DNA of 64,000 bases, taken from assembly GCA_963851045.1 (NCBI GenBank), contig CAWKNC010000001.1:930001-994000 (forward strand). Reading direction: 5' to 3'. Positions 24,051 through 31,864 of the stretch are shown in pieces. A program made the position numbers and the translations under genes. The notes beneath the pieces are model-generated. The model saw only the letters and a list, made by a program, of their open reading frames with translations, had not been told where the DNA came from and searched no databases. The stretch's first letter is position 1. Each line of letters opens with the position of its first letter. The stretch comes from WHSW01 sp963851045. GTDB lineage: Bacteria > Actinomycetota > Thermoleophilia > Solirubrobacterales > 70-9.

Positions 24051-25751
24051 CTAGCGCGGCGCGTGGCGCGTGATGATTCGCTGGAAGTTGGTCGACTTCG
24101 GCAGCGTGCCGAACGCCTGACCCCAGTCGCCGCCCAGGCGCGAGGCGCAGAACGCGTCGGCGACGGCCTCGTCAGCGAAGCGCACCGCGAGCGAGCCCTG
24201 CAGGACCAGTGCCATGCGTTCGACCAGCCGCCGCGCGCGCGACTCGATCGCGTCGAGGTCGGTGAGTTCGGCTCGCAACTGTTCGGCAGCGGCATCGAGA
24301 CGGGCGTCTGCGCCAGCCCCCTCGGCAACCTCGCCGAAGAACGCCTCGAGCGCCTCCGGTCCACGGACCATCGCGCGGAGGACGTCGAGGCACTGAACGT
24401 TGCCCGAGCCCTCCCAGATCGAGTTCAGCGGGGACTCGCGGTAAAGACGCGGCATCCCGGACTCCTCAACGAAGCCGTTGCCGCCAAAGCACTCGAGCGC
24501 CTCGCCCGCGTGTGGCACAGCCCGCTTGCAGAGCCAGTACTTGAGGACTGGGGTTGCGATTCGCCGAAAAGCTCGTTCTTCGTCAGACCCTGACCCCCCC
24601 GGACGCGAAGCGGAGGAGGTGTCAGGCATTGATTGATCGAAGGCGCGAGCGCAGCGAAGCGCCGAGATCGTCGCCAGCTCGGATTCGATCGCGAGGTCGG
24701 CGAGCACGTTCTGCATCAAGGGCTGATCGATCAGCAGCTTTCCGAACGCGGAGCGCTGCGAGGTGTGGTGGATGGCGTTGGCGACTCCCGCGCGCATTCC
24801 GGCCGCGGCGCCGAGGCAGCAGTCGAGGCGGGTGTGGTTGACCATCTCGATGATCGTCGGCACGCCGCGGCCCTCCTCGCCGACCATCCGCGCCCAGGTG
24901 CCGCGAAACTCGACCTCGCTGGAGGCGTTGGAGCGGTTGCCGAGCTTGTCCTTGAGGCGCTGGATCTGGATCGGGTTGCGCTCGCCGTCGGGGGTGAAGC
25001 GCGGCATCAAAAAGCAGGAGAGACCGCCCTCCGCCTGGGCCAGGACGAGGAAGGCATCGCACATCGGCGCCGACATGAACCACTTGTGGCCGGTGAGCTC
25101 GTACTCGCCGCCGGGCCCGCCGCCATTGATCGGCGTTGCGGTCGTGGTGTTGGCGCGCACATCGGAGCCGCCCTGCTTCTCGGTCATCCCCATCCCGCAC
25201 AGCGCGCCGGGCTTGTCGGCGGCCGGCCGAAGCTCGCCGTCGTAGACCAGCGAGGTGAACCGCGGTTCCCACTCGGCAGCCAGCTCGGGCTGCTTTCGCA
25301 GCGCCGGGATCACCGAGTAGGTCATGGACAGAGGGCAGCCGACCCCGGCCTCGGCCTGCGATGCGACGAACATCGCCGCGCGGACGACGTGGGCGCCGGG
25401 CTGCGGCTCGCGCCACGGCAGCGCGTGCGAGCCGAAGCCCACACCTGCGCTCAGCAGTTCGTGCCAGGAGGGATGAAACTCGACCTCGTCGATGCGGTTG
25501 CCGAAGCGGTCGTGCGTCTTCAGCTTCGGCGGGTTCTCGTTCGCCTCGAAGCCCCAGCGGATTGCCTGCGCCGAACCGGCGAAGCCGCCTACCTCCGCGA
25601 CCCTGGACTCGGCCCAATCGCCGCCCTCGCGGCGCAGGGCCTCGGTCAGGACCCGGTCGGCCTCGAAGGTGTTGTAGCCCTCCAGCGGCTCGGCCTGGTT
25701 GACGACCTCGTGAGTGGCTGCGCTCTGGGGCGGACGCTCGACAGTTGCCAT
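24051..25751 (-). CDS. Acyl-CoA dehydrogenase, AidB-like, with an in-frame REP-like insert
   Basis: A 566-residue flavoprotein; ATG at 25751 (MATVERPPQSAATHEVVNQA) matches the AidB-like N-terminus, and a longer frame upstream is spurious. GMGMTEKQGGSDVRAN is the FAD/substrate-binding signature, YELTGHKWFMSAPMCDA continues it, and ECFGGNGFVEESGMPRLYRE is the C-terminal helix with the AidB-type adenine contacts. Residues about 374-390 (MPDTSSASRPGGSGSDE) lie where homologues have a short loop and are encoded by a REP-like hairpin sequence. The frame is maintained. Role: oxidation of an acyl-CoA or, as proposed for AidB, alkylation response. The next gene upstream is unrelated. Confidence 0.92.
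   Translation of the reverse strand: MATVERPPQSAATHEVVNQAEPLEGYNTFEADRVLTEALRREGGDWAESRVAEVGGFAGSAQAIRWGFEANENPPKLKTHDRFGNRIDEVEFHPSWHELLSAGVGFGSHALPWREPQPGAHVVRAAMFVASQAEAGVGCPLSMTYSVIPALRKQPELAAEWEPRFTSLVYDGELRPAADKPGALCGMGMTEKQGGSDVRANTTTATPINGGGPGGEYELTGHKWFMSAPMCDAFLVLAQAEGGLSCFLMPRFTPDGERNPIQIQRLKDKLGNRSNASSEVEFRGTWARMVGEEGRGVPTIIEMVNHTRLDCCLGAAAGMRAGVANAIHHTSQRSAFGKLLIDQPLMQNVLADLAIESELATISALRCARAFDQSMPDTSSASRPGGSGSDEERAFRRIATPVLKYWLCKRAVPHAGEALECFGGNGFVEESGMPRLYRESPLNSIWEGSGNVQCLDVLRAMVRGPEALEAFFGEVAEGAGADARLDAAAEQLRAELTDLDAIESRARRLVERMALVLQGSLAVRFADEAVADAFCASRLGGDWGQAFGTLPKSTNFQRIITRHAPR
24582..24630. repeat. REP-like element inside the acyl-CoA dehydrogenase gene
   Basis: On the plus strand GTCAGACCCTGACCCCCCC is followed by GGACGCGAAGCGG and then GTGTCAGGC. 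GTCAG-GGT-CTGAC and CCTGAC/GTCAGG inverted repeats allow a hairpin. The order GTCAGACCC, spacer, CGGxGCGAAGCGG is shared with the left flank of the RAYT at 9354-9395. The element preserves the reading frame. Confidence 0.6.
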
Positions 25752-25794
25752 TACGCCAATTGTCTCAGAGCGCCCGCCCGGAGCGGGGCCGGGT

Positions 25795-26094
25795 TCAGGC
25801 AGCTGCTGCCGGCTGCGGATCGGGCCGCACGAGCACCGTGTCGACGATCGGCAGCACCTCGTCGGCGGGCATCCCCACCTCGTCGGCGTGGCGACGGACA
25901 GCATCGGCGTCGGTGGCCTCGTAGATGCAGACGGTCCCGAGCTCCCCACTGGTCTCCGAGACGACGTAGCTGCGAATCCAGCGAATATCGTCGGGGAAGT
26001 CCTCCTCGGCGACCTCGGTCGAGCGCTTCGCGGCGGCCTCGAGCTCGTCCCCGGACTTCCACCCCTTACTACGGCGGATCATGAACAGGTCCAT
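25795..26094 (-). CDS. DUF4242 family protein
   Basis: A 99-residue ferredoxin-like-fold protein of the DUF4242/SCO4226 type. The segments MDLFMIRRSKGWKSGDELEA, IRWIRSYVVSETSGELGTVC and IYEATDADAVRRHADEVGMP fit this family, whose Streptomyces member SCO4226 is reported to bind nickel. The C-terminus is Ala-rich. ATG at 26094 is clear. It lies between the acyl-CoA dehydrogenase gene (44 bp downstream) and an enoyl-CoA hydratase gene upstream on the same strand. Whether it takes part in acyl metabolism is not shown by sequence. Confidence 0.8.
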   Translation of the reverse strand: MDLFMIRRSKGWKSGDELEAAAKRSTEVAEEDFPDDIRWIRSYVVSETSGELGTVCIYEATDADAVRRHADEVGMPADEVLPIVDTVLVRPDPQPAAAA

Positions 26095-26195
26095 GCGATC
26101 CCTTTCCCCGTGTCGTTCGGGATAGAAATCTACCCCGCCGCGTCGAAAGTCGTATTTGTCGGGAGGGTCCGGACGGATACGACACTCGATGCGGG

Positions 26196-26936
26196 TTAGG
26201 TGGGTCGCAGGGCCCCCAGCAGCTGCATCTGCAGCTCGCTCTCGAGCAGCAGCGCGTCGGCCGGGGTGAGCCCGGGCGCCTCGGTGAGTAACCGCTTGGC
26301 GTTGCGGATCGCCTCGGGGCGGCGCTCGGCGATCGTCGCGGCGAGCTCGTGCGCGGCCTCGCGAGGTTCGTCGTCGACACCGGTGACGAGCCCGATCTGC
26401 TGCGCTTCGGCGGCCGTTATCTGGCGACCGGTGTAGACGAGCTCGCGGGCGATGTCGTCGCGAACCAGCCGCGGCAGCGTCTGGGTGATGCTCATGTCGG
26501 GGATCAGGCCGTGGACGATCTCCATCACGGAGAGGCGCGCGTCGGGCGCAGCGATTCGGATGTCAGCGCCGAGGGCGATCTGCAGGCCGCCGCCGAAGCA
26601 GGCGCCGTGGATAGACGCGATCACCGGCACAGCGACCTTCTCACGCCAGCCGTAGGCCACCTTCTGGGCCAGATTGGCCACCTCCCCGTCGGGTCGGTCC
26701 AGCAGGTCGGGTCCGTCGCCTCCGGCGAAGCTCTTGATGTCGAGGCCGGCGCAGAAGCTCGGCCCCTCGCCGGAGAGGACGACTGCGCGCAGCTCGTCGT
26801 CAGCGGCGAGCTCGTCGATTGCCTCGCTCAGCGACTCGAACATCGCACCGTCGAGCCCGTTGTGCTTGTCGGCGCGGACCATGCGCACGTCCGCGACGGC
26901 GTCTGCGATCTCTATCTGCACTCGCTCGGGGTCCAT
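26196..26936 (-). CDS. Enoyl-CoA hydratase/isomerase family protein
   Basis: A 246-residue crotonase-fold protein; ATG at 26936 (MDPERVQIEIADAVADVRM) was chosen over an upstream start that overlaps the divergent gene's promoter. The oxyanion-hole motifs are FCAGLDIKSF and HGACFGGGLQIALGADIRI. The usual catalytic Glu region reads LSVMEIVHGLIPDMS: Glu and the Pro-Asp of isomerase-type members are present. It could hydrate enoyl-CoA or isomerise the double bond, as in fatty acid oxidation. The nearby acyl-CoA dehydrogenase supports this. It is divergent from the thioredoxin-fold gene by 34 bp. Confidence 0.9.
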   Translation of the reverse strand: MDPERVQIEIADAVADVRMVRADKHNGLDGAMFESLSEAIDELAADDELRAVVLSGEGPSFCAGLDIKSFAGGDGPDLLDRPDGEVANLAQKVAYGWREKVAVPVIASIHGACFGGGLQIALGADIRIAAPDARLSVMEIVHGLIPDMSITQTLPRLVRDDIARELVYTGRQITAAEAQQIGLVTGVDDEPREAAHELAATIAERRPEAIRNAKRLLTEAPGLTPADALLLESELQMQLLGALRPT

Positions 26937-26970
26937 GCGGCGGACTCTACGTCCCGAATAGGCTGCGCGC

Positions 26971-27252
26971 ATGCCACCGATCCGCCTTCACCGCTGCCCC
27001 TTCACCTTCGTCCACCACAACGTCGACTCTTGCTGGAAGGTCCAGAGCGCGCTCGACGAGCAGGACATCGAGTACGAGATCGTCAAGGCCCCGGTCTACC
27101 CGCGCGGGCGCCGCACCGAGGTCATGAAGGTCTCCGGCCAGCACTGGCTGCCGATGATCGAGTTCGAGGACGGCTCCGCGTATCGCGCCGAGTCCGACGA
27201 GATGGCCGCCGAGATCCGGGCAGGTCGCCTGTTCGATCACGCCGGCGGCTAG
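26971..27252 (+). CDS. Glutaredoxin/GST-N-like thioredoxin-fold protein
   Basis: A 93-residue protein made of a single thioredoxin fold. The segment HHNVDSCWKVQSALDEQDIE corresponds to the first strand-helix of GST N-terminal and glutaredoxin domains, with one Cys and no CxxC, and WLPMIEFEDG holds the cis-Pro. It lacks a GST C-domain. It may bind glutathione-like or mycothiol-type thiols, or be a small reductase-like protein. It lies just before icd (14-bp gap) on the same strand and may be cotranscribed. Confidence 0.78.
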   Translation: MPPIRLHRCPFTFVHHNVDSCWKVQSALDEQDIEYEIVKAPVYPRGRRTEVMKVSGQHWLPMIEFEDGSAYRAESDEMAAEIRAGRLFDHAGG

Positions 27253-27265
27253 CATCGCGCGCCCA

Positions 27266-28495
27266 GTGCCCGAAGCGAAGATCAAAGTCAAGAGCCCGGT
27301 CGTCGAACTCGACGGCGACGAGATGACTCGCATCATCTGGTCGTTCATCAAGGAGCAGCTGATCCTGCCCTACCTGGACGTCGAGCTGAAGTACTACGAC
27401 CTCGGGATCGAAAGCCGCGATGCGACCTCCGATCAGATCACCGTCGACGCGGCGAATGCGATCAAGGAGTTCGGCGTCGGGGTCAAGTGCGCGACGATCA
27501 CACCCGACGAGGCGCGCGTTGAGGAGTTCGGACTCAAGGAGATGTACCGCTCGCCGAACGGGACCATCCGCAACATCCTCGGCGGGGTCATCTTCCGCGA
27601 GCCGATCGTGATCTCCAACATTCCGCGGCTGGTCCCGGGCTGGACGAAGCCGATCATCATCGGCCGTCACGCCTTTGGCGATCAATATCGCGCCGAGGAC
27701 ACGCTGATCCCGGGCGAGGGGAAGCTGACGCTGACCTGGACGCCCAAGGAGGGCTCCGAGCACGAGCCGATCGAGATCGACATCTTCGACTTCCCCTCGA
27801 GCGGGATCGCGATGGGGATGTACAACCTCGACGATTCGATTCGCGACTTCGCCCGCGCCTCGCTGCGATACGGGCTCGACCGCGGCTACCCGGTCTACAT
27901 GTCGACCAAGAACACGATTCTCAAGCGCTACGACGGGCGTTTCAAGGACCTCTTCGCCGAGGTCTATGAGCAGGAGTTCAAGGACGACTTCGAGGCCGCG
28001 GACATCACCTACGAGCATCGCCTGATCGACGACATGGTCGCGGCGGCGCTGAAGTGGGAGGGGGGCTACGTCTGGGCCTGCAAGAACTACGACGGCGACG
28101 TGCAGTCCGACACCGTCGCCCAGGGCTTCGGCTCGCTCGGCCTGATGACATCGGTGCTGATGACGCCGGATGGCAAGACCGTCGAGGCGGAGGCCGCGCA
28201 TGGCACGGTCACCCGCCACTTCCGCGAGCACGAGAAGGGCAACCCGACCTCGACCAATCCGATCGCCTCGATCTTCGCCTGGACCCGCGGCCTCGCCGCC
28301 CGCGGGCGGATGGACTCGACGCCCGAGGTCACCGAGTTCGCCGAGACGCTCGAGCGCGTCTGCGTTGAGACCGTTGAGAGCGGCAAGATGACCAAGGACC
28401 TCGCACTGCTTGTCGGCGGCGATCAGGAGTTCCAGACCACCCAGGAATTCCTCGCCTCGATCGACGAAAACCTTCAGAAGGAGATGAACAAGTGA
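27266..28495 (+). CDS. icd: NADP-dependent isocitrate dehydrogenase (type II, eukaryote-like)
   Basis: A 409-residue enzyme converting isocitrate to 2-oxoglutarate and CO2 with NADPH formation. The motifs VELDGDEMTRIIWSFIKEQL, YRSPNGTIRNILGGVIFREP and GRHAFGDQYRAED are those of the homodimeric, eukaryote-like subfamily. AAHGTVTRHFREHEKG is the NADP-binding region. The start is GTG at 27266. Its stop overlaps the mdh start (GTGA), placing two TCA-cycle dehydrogenases under one control. Confidence 0.96.
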   Translation: MPEAKIKVKSPVVELDGDEMTRIIWSFIKEQLILPYLDVELKYYDLGIESRDATSDQITVDAANAIKEFGVGVKCATITPDEARVEEFGLKEMYRSPNGTIRNILGGVIFREPIVISNIPRLVPGWTKPIIIGRHAFGDQYRAEDTLIPGEGKLTLTWTPKEGSEHEPIEIDIFDFPSSGIAMGMYNLDDSIRDFARASLRYGLDRGYPVYMSTKNTILKRYDGRFKDLFAEVYEQEFKDDFEAADITYEHRLIDDMVAAALKWEGGYVWACKNYDGDVQSDTVAQGFGSLGLMTSVLMTPDGKTVEAEAAHGTVTRHFREHEKGNPTSTNPIASIFAWTRGLAARGRMDSTPEVTEFAETLERVCVETVESGKMTKDLALLVGGDQEFQTTQEFLASIDENLQKEMNK

Positions 28496-29478
28496 GCACC
28501 CCCGTAAAGGTCACCGTCACCGGCGCCGCCGGCCAGATCGGCTACGCGATCCTGTTTCGGATCGCTGCCGGACAGATGCTCGGCCCCGACCAGCCAGTCG
28601 AACTGCGTCTGCTCGAGATCCCGGACGCGATCAAGGCGGCGGAGGGCACCGCGATGGAGCTCGACGACTGCGCCTTTGGGCTGCTGCACGCGATTGAGAT
28701 CACCGACGATCCGAAAGAGGCCTTCGACGGCGCCAACATCGGCCTGCTGATCGGCGCCCGCCCGCGCGGCAAGGGGATGGAGCGCGCCGACCTGCTCGAG
28801 GCCAACGGGGCGATCTTCAAGCCGCAGGGTGAGGCGATCAACGCTGGCGCTGCGGACGACATCAAGGTCCTCGTCGTCGGTAACCCGGCCAACACCAACG
28901 CCCTCATCGCTCAGTCGAACGCTCCAGACGTCCCGAAGGAGCGATTCACCGCGATGATGCGCCTCGACCACAACCGCGCGATCAGCCAGCTCGCCAACAA
29001 GCTCGAGGTGCCCGTCACCCAGATCAAGCGGATGACCACCTGGGGCAACCACTCGCCGACGCAGTACCCCGACCTGGTCAACGCCCGCGTCGACGGCAAC
29101 TCGGCATGGACCGCGGTCGACGACGAGGCGTGGATTGCCGACGAGTTCATCCCGACGGTCGCAAAGCGCGGCGCGGCGATCATCGAGGCACGCGGTTCCT
29201 CCAGCGCGGCCTCGGCCGCCAACGCGGCGATCGATCACGTCCGCGACTGGGTTCTGGGAACCCCGGATGACGATTGGGTCTCGATGGCGGTTGCCAGCGA
29301 CGGCTCCTACGGCATCGAGGAGGGGATCATCTGCGGCGTCCCGTGTACGACGTCAGGCGGTGAGTACTCGATCGTCCAGGACCTCGAGATCACCGACTTC
29401 TCGCGCGAGAAGATCGACGCCTCGGTCGCCGAGCTGCGCTCCGAGCGCGACGCGGTCGACGAGCTGGGCCTGATCTAG
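28492..29478 (+). CDS. mdh: Malate dehydrogenase
   Basis: A 328-residue NAD(P)-dependent enzyme that oxidises malate to oxaloacetate. VTGAAGQIGYAILFRIAAG is the dinucleotide fold. GARPRGKGMERADLLEANG contains substrate-binding Arg residues, VVGNPANTNALIA follows, and TTWGNHSPTQYPD holds the catalytic His. It belongs to the cytosolic/chloroplast-like MDH group common in actinobacteria. GTG at 28492 overlaps the icd stop. The gene ends 87 bp before the convergent hydroxylase gene; a small hairpin lies in that gap. Confidence 0.96.
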   Translation: MSTPVKVTVTGAAGQIGYAILFRIAAGQMLGPDQPVELRLLEIPDAIKAAEGTAMELDDCAFGLLHAIEITDDPKEAFDGANIGLLIGARPRGKGMERADLLEANGAIFKPQGEAINAGAADDIKVLVVGNPANTNALIAQSNAPDVPKERFTAMMRLDHNRAISQLANKLEVPVTQIKRMTTWGNHSPTQYPDLVNARVDGNSAWTAVDDEAWIADEFIPTVAKRGAAIIEARGSSSAASAANAAIDHVRDWVLGTPDDDWVSMAVASDGSYGIEEGIICGVPCTTSGGEYSIVQDLEITDFSREKIDASVAELRSERDAVDELGLI

Positions 29479-29520
29479 CGCCGGTCCGGGCCCACACACC
29501 GCCCCAGCGCGCACCCCTCC

Positions 29521-29536
29521 CAGCCGTACACGGCTG
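29521..29536. terminator. Possible bidirectional terminator between mdh and hydroxylase genes
   Basis: CAGCCG-TACA-CGGCTG is a perfect 6-bp stem with a 4-nt loop in the convergent gap. No T tract follows on either side, so the call is weak. Confidence 0.3.
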
Positions 29537-29565
29537 AGTTCAAGGCAAGCGTCCCGCCGTAGCCG

Positions 29566-30186
29566 CTAGCGCCGCGTGCGCGGGAGCGTGCGGAAGACGG
29601 CGTCCCACAGGGGTGTCGAGACGCCGTATCCGTAGCGGTGGTCCTGAAAGTGATGGCGCATGTGCTGTTCGCGCAGGCGCTTGCCGAAGTCGGACCTCGG
29701 GACGAAGTGATGCAGGTAGTAGTGCGTGTAGTCGTAGACGAGGTAGCCGATCAAAAAGCCGGCGAACAGCGGCAGGGCCGTGGGAATCCCGAAGATCAGC
29801 CAAAAGATCCCGAAGAAGAGCACGGCAAGCGGAATGCTCGCTCCGGGTGGCATCACCAGACGCATCTTGTCGTTGGGATGGTCGTGGTGAACGCCGTGGA
29901 TGATGAAGTGCAGGCGGTGGCCGATCGCGTGGTCGGGATCCCAGTGAAAGATCTTGCGATGCAGCCAGTACTCCGAGAGCGTCCAGAGGAACAACCCGGC
30001 TAGGACCAGGCCGACGATCGTGAGGGCGCCCTGTCCGTCGTTGGCGCCGAGAACGATCAGCAGCGCGATGATCGGGACGTAAAGCAGTGCCGGGACCACG
30101 GGATGAATGCGCGAAAAGAAGTCGAGAAAGCGGCTCTTGAAAAGCGGCGGAGACGCGCTCAGAGTTGAGGTTCGCTCGGAGGCCAC
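29566..30186 (-). CDS. Fatty acid hydroxylase/sterol desaturase superfamily membrane protein
   Basis: A 206-residue protein with two hydrophobic hairpins (about 30-70 and 110-140) and the His clusters of diiron membrane hydroxylases: HRKIFH, HFIIHGVHHDHP, HYYLHHFV and HMRHHFQDHRYGYG. This set matches fatty acid 2-hydroxylases and carotenoid hydroxylase relatives. The start is GTG at 30186. It probably hydroxylates membrane fatty acyl chains, with the sites on the cytoplasmic face. The substrate is not certain. Confidence 0.9.
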   Translation of the reverse strand: MASERTSTLSASPPLFKSRFLDFFSRIHPVVPALLYVPIIALLIVLGANDGQGALTIVGLVLAGLFLWTLSEYWLHRKIFHWDPDHAIGHRLHFIIHGVHHDHPNDKMRLVMPPGASIPLAVLFFGIFWLIFGIPTALPLFAGFLIGYLVYDYTHYYLHHFVPRSDFGKRLREQHMRHHFQDHRYGYGVSTPLWDAVFRTLPRTRR

Positions 30187-30226
30187 GGCCGCATTGTACC
30201 CACGACCCAGCGGCCTTTAGGGGCGC

Positions 30227-30481
30227 CTAACGGGCTGCGAGAGTGGGCTCTGGAGTGTCGCGAACGAGCAACGCGGGCTGCCGCGGCGGGACCAGTCCCT
30301 GGGGGGTGTCGGCACGAAACGTCGAACACGGCTCGTCGAGGTCGAGGGCACACAGCAGGCGACGGTGAAAAAAGCAGTCCTCACAACTGCGCCCGTTCTT
30401 TCGGCGTCGTTTTGCGGCTCCCTCACGGCGCAGTCCGAGCGCTTCGGAGATTCTGGTCGCTTCCTCGGCTTCGACGATCAC
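30227..30481 (-). CDS. Small Cys-rich protein of unknown function
   Basis: An 84-residue frame starting GTG at 30481. The N-terminus is helical and the middle carries four Cys (CEDCFFHRRLLCALDLDEPC) followed by TFRADTPQGLVPPRQP. The CxxC plus two later Cys could bind zinc or an Fe-S cluster. I do not recognise a named family. The pattern is protein-like, and no other gene occupies the 420 bp between the hydroxylase and MBL genes. It lies 40 bp upstream of the hydroxylase gene on the same strand. Confidence 0.55.
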   Translation of the reverse strand: MIVEAEEATRISEALGLRREGAAKRRRKNGRSCEDCFFHRRLLCALDLDEPCSTFRADTPQGLVPPRQPALLVRDTPEPTLAAR

Positions 30482-30609
30482 GCGGCGATCAAAGCATCGA
30501 GGCCGACCGCCTGCAGGAGGCGTTCTCGCAAAGCCCGGCTTTTCGCGTCAGAGGTTCTTTTCGGGTTTCCGCCGTTTGCGGAGTTCACTCGCCGCGTAGA
30601 GTCCGCTGA

Positions 30610-31398
30610 GTGAGGATCACGGTGTTGGGTAAGTCGCCGGCGTGGCAGGACGCGGGGGGAGCCTGCTCGGGATATCTGCTCGAACAGGACGGGACGACCG
30701 TGCTGCTTGATTGCGGCGGCGGCGTGTTCGGCAAGCTGCGCGAGCACGTCGACTACACCGAGGTCGACGCCGTCGTGATCTCGCACGTGCACGCGGACCA
30801 CTTCATCGACCTCATCCCCTACGCCTACGGGCTGCTCTTGACCCCGCGGCAGCAGCCGGTACCGGTTGCCGGGCATCCGGGCACCGACGACCCTGCGCGG
30901 CCGCGGCTGATCGTCCCGCCGGGGGCTCGCCAGGTATTTCGCAATGTCGTCGGCTCCTGGGGCGACGAGGAGTTGATCGAGCAGGCGTTTCTGATCGAGG
31001 AATACGACGCCGACTCGAATCTCGAGGTGGGCGCCCTGGGGCTGCGCTTTGCCGAGGTGCCGCACTACGTCCTCACCCACGCGGTCGAGGTCGCATGTCC
31101 CGGGGGACGCTTCACCTTCGGCGCCGACTGCCGACCCTGCGACGAGCTCGTGGAGTTCGCGCGCGACACCGACCTGCTGTTCATCGAGGCAACGCTTCCA
31201 CGTCCTGAGCGCACGGGAATCCGGGGTCACCTGACTCCGGAGGAAGCTGGTGAGCACGCGAAGCGGGCCGGGGCCCGGCGCGTTGTCCTAACCCACATCT
31301 CCGACGAGCTCGACGCCGAATGGGCGCGCGAAGAGGGTGAGCGCGGCTACGGCGGAGCGGTTCAGGTCGCTCGCGGCGGCGACACGTTCGAACTCTGA
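30610..31398 (+). CDS. MBL-fold metallo-hydrolase, RNase Z-like
   Basis: A 262-residue metallo-beta-lactamase fold protein. The metal motif is ISHVHADHFID (HxHxDH), with further ligands in PHYVLTH, GADCRPCD and VLTHISD. GHLTPEEAGEHAKRAGARRV is typical of the RNase Z/AtsA/cyclic phosphodiesterase branch. The N-terminus MRITVLGKSPAWQDAGGACS fits GTG at 30610. A long exosite arm of true tRNase Z is not evident, so a general phosphodiesterase or ribonuclease role is safer than a tRNA-processing call. Confidence 0.9.
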   Translation: MRITVLGKSPAWQDAGGACSGYLLEQDGTTVLLDCGGGVFGKLREHVDYTEVDAVVISHVHADHFIDLIPYAYGLLLTPRQQPVPVAGHPGTDDPARPRLIVPPGARQVFRNVVGSWGDEELIEQAFLIEEYDADSNLEVGALGLRFAEVPHYVLTHAVEVACPGGRFTFGADCRPCDELVEFARDTDLLFIEATLPRPERTGIRGHLTPEEAGEHAKRAGARRVVLTHISDELDAEWAREEGERGYGGAVQVARGGDTFEL

Positions 31399-31423
31399 GC
31401 CGGCGCGCTAGTTTCCTCCACAG

Positions 31424-31864
31424 ATGACGCGCGAGCGCAACCTGCTGGTCAATTTCGAGCGCATGTGGCGCGAGATGGACGAGATGCTGGGCGATCCCTT
31501 CGCCGAGCAGCGCACCCGGCGCCAGCAGCCCGGCTTCCGGCCGCGCGTCGACGTCTACTACGAGGGCGATCAGCCGAAGGCGGTGGTCGAGGTCGAACTG
31601 GCGGGCGTTGACATCGACAGCGTTTCGCTCGAGGTCGCGGGGCGCGAGCTCGTCATCAGCGGCGAGCGGCCAGTGCGCGAGACCGGTGGGCGCCTCTACC
31701 AGCAGATCGAGATCGAGGCGGGAACCTTCCGCCGGGTGGTGGAGCTCGGGACCGATGTCGTTGCCGATCGCGCCAAGGCGAGCTACGACGACGGTGTCCT
31801 TCGCGTTGAGCTGCCGCTCGCCGGTCAGGTGACCCGGCGCGTGCCGATCGATCCCAAGAACTGA
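31424..31864 (+). CDS. Small heat-shock protein, Hsp20/alpha-crystallin family
   Basis: A 146-residue chaperone. The N-terminal helix (FERMWREMDEMLGDPF) is followed by an alpha-crystallin domain (about 40-138; PRVDVYYEGDQPKAVVEVEL, AGVDIDSVSLEVAGRELVIS and ASYDDGVLRVELP). It holds unfolding proteins in an ATP-independent way. Its stop overlaps the lon start (TGATG), so a holdase and a protease are made together. I see no clear CIRCE or HAIR operator in the 25 bp upstream. Confidence 0.93.
   Translation: MTRERNLLVNFERMWREMDEMLGDPFAEQRTRRQQPGFRPRVDVYYEGDQPKAVVEVELAGVDIDSVSLEVAGRELVISGERPVRETGGRLYQQIEIEAGTFRRVVELGTDVVADRAKASYDDGVLRVELPLAGQVTRRVPIDPKN

Noticed and set aside
25752..25949. 66-residue N-terminal extension of the acyl-CoA dehydrogenase
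   Set aside because: The extension overlaps the end of the DUF4242 gene and is Ser/Pro/Arg/Cys-rich; the family start is at 25751.
30482..30609. Possible small gene between the Cys-rich and MBL genes
   Set aside because: Frames here are Arg-rich shadows; the 128 bp more likely hold divergent promoters, though I see no clear boxes.
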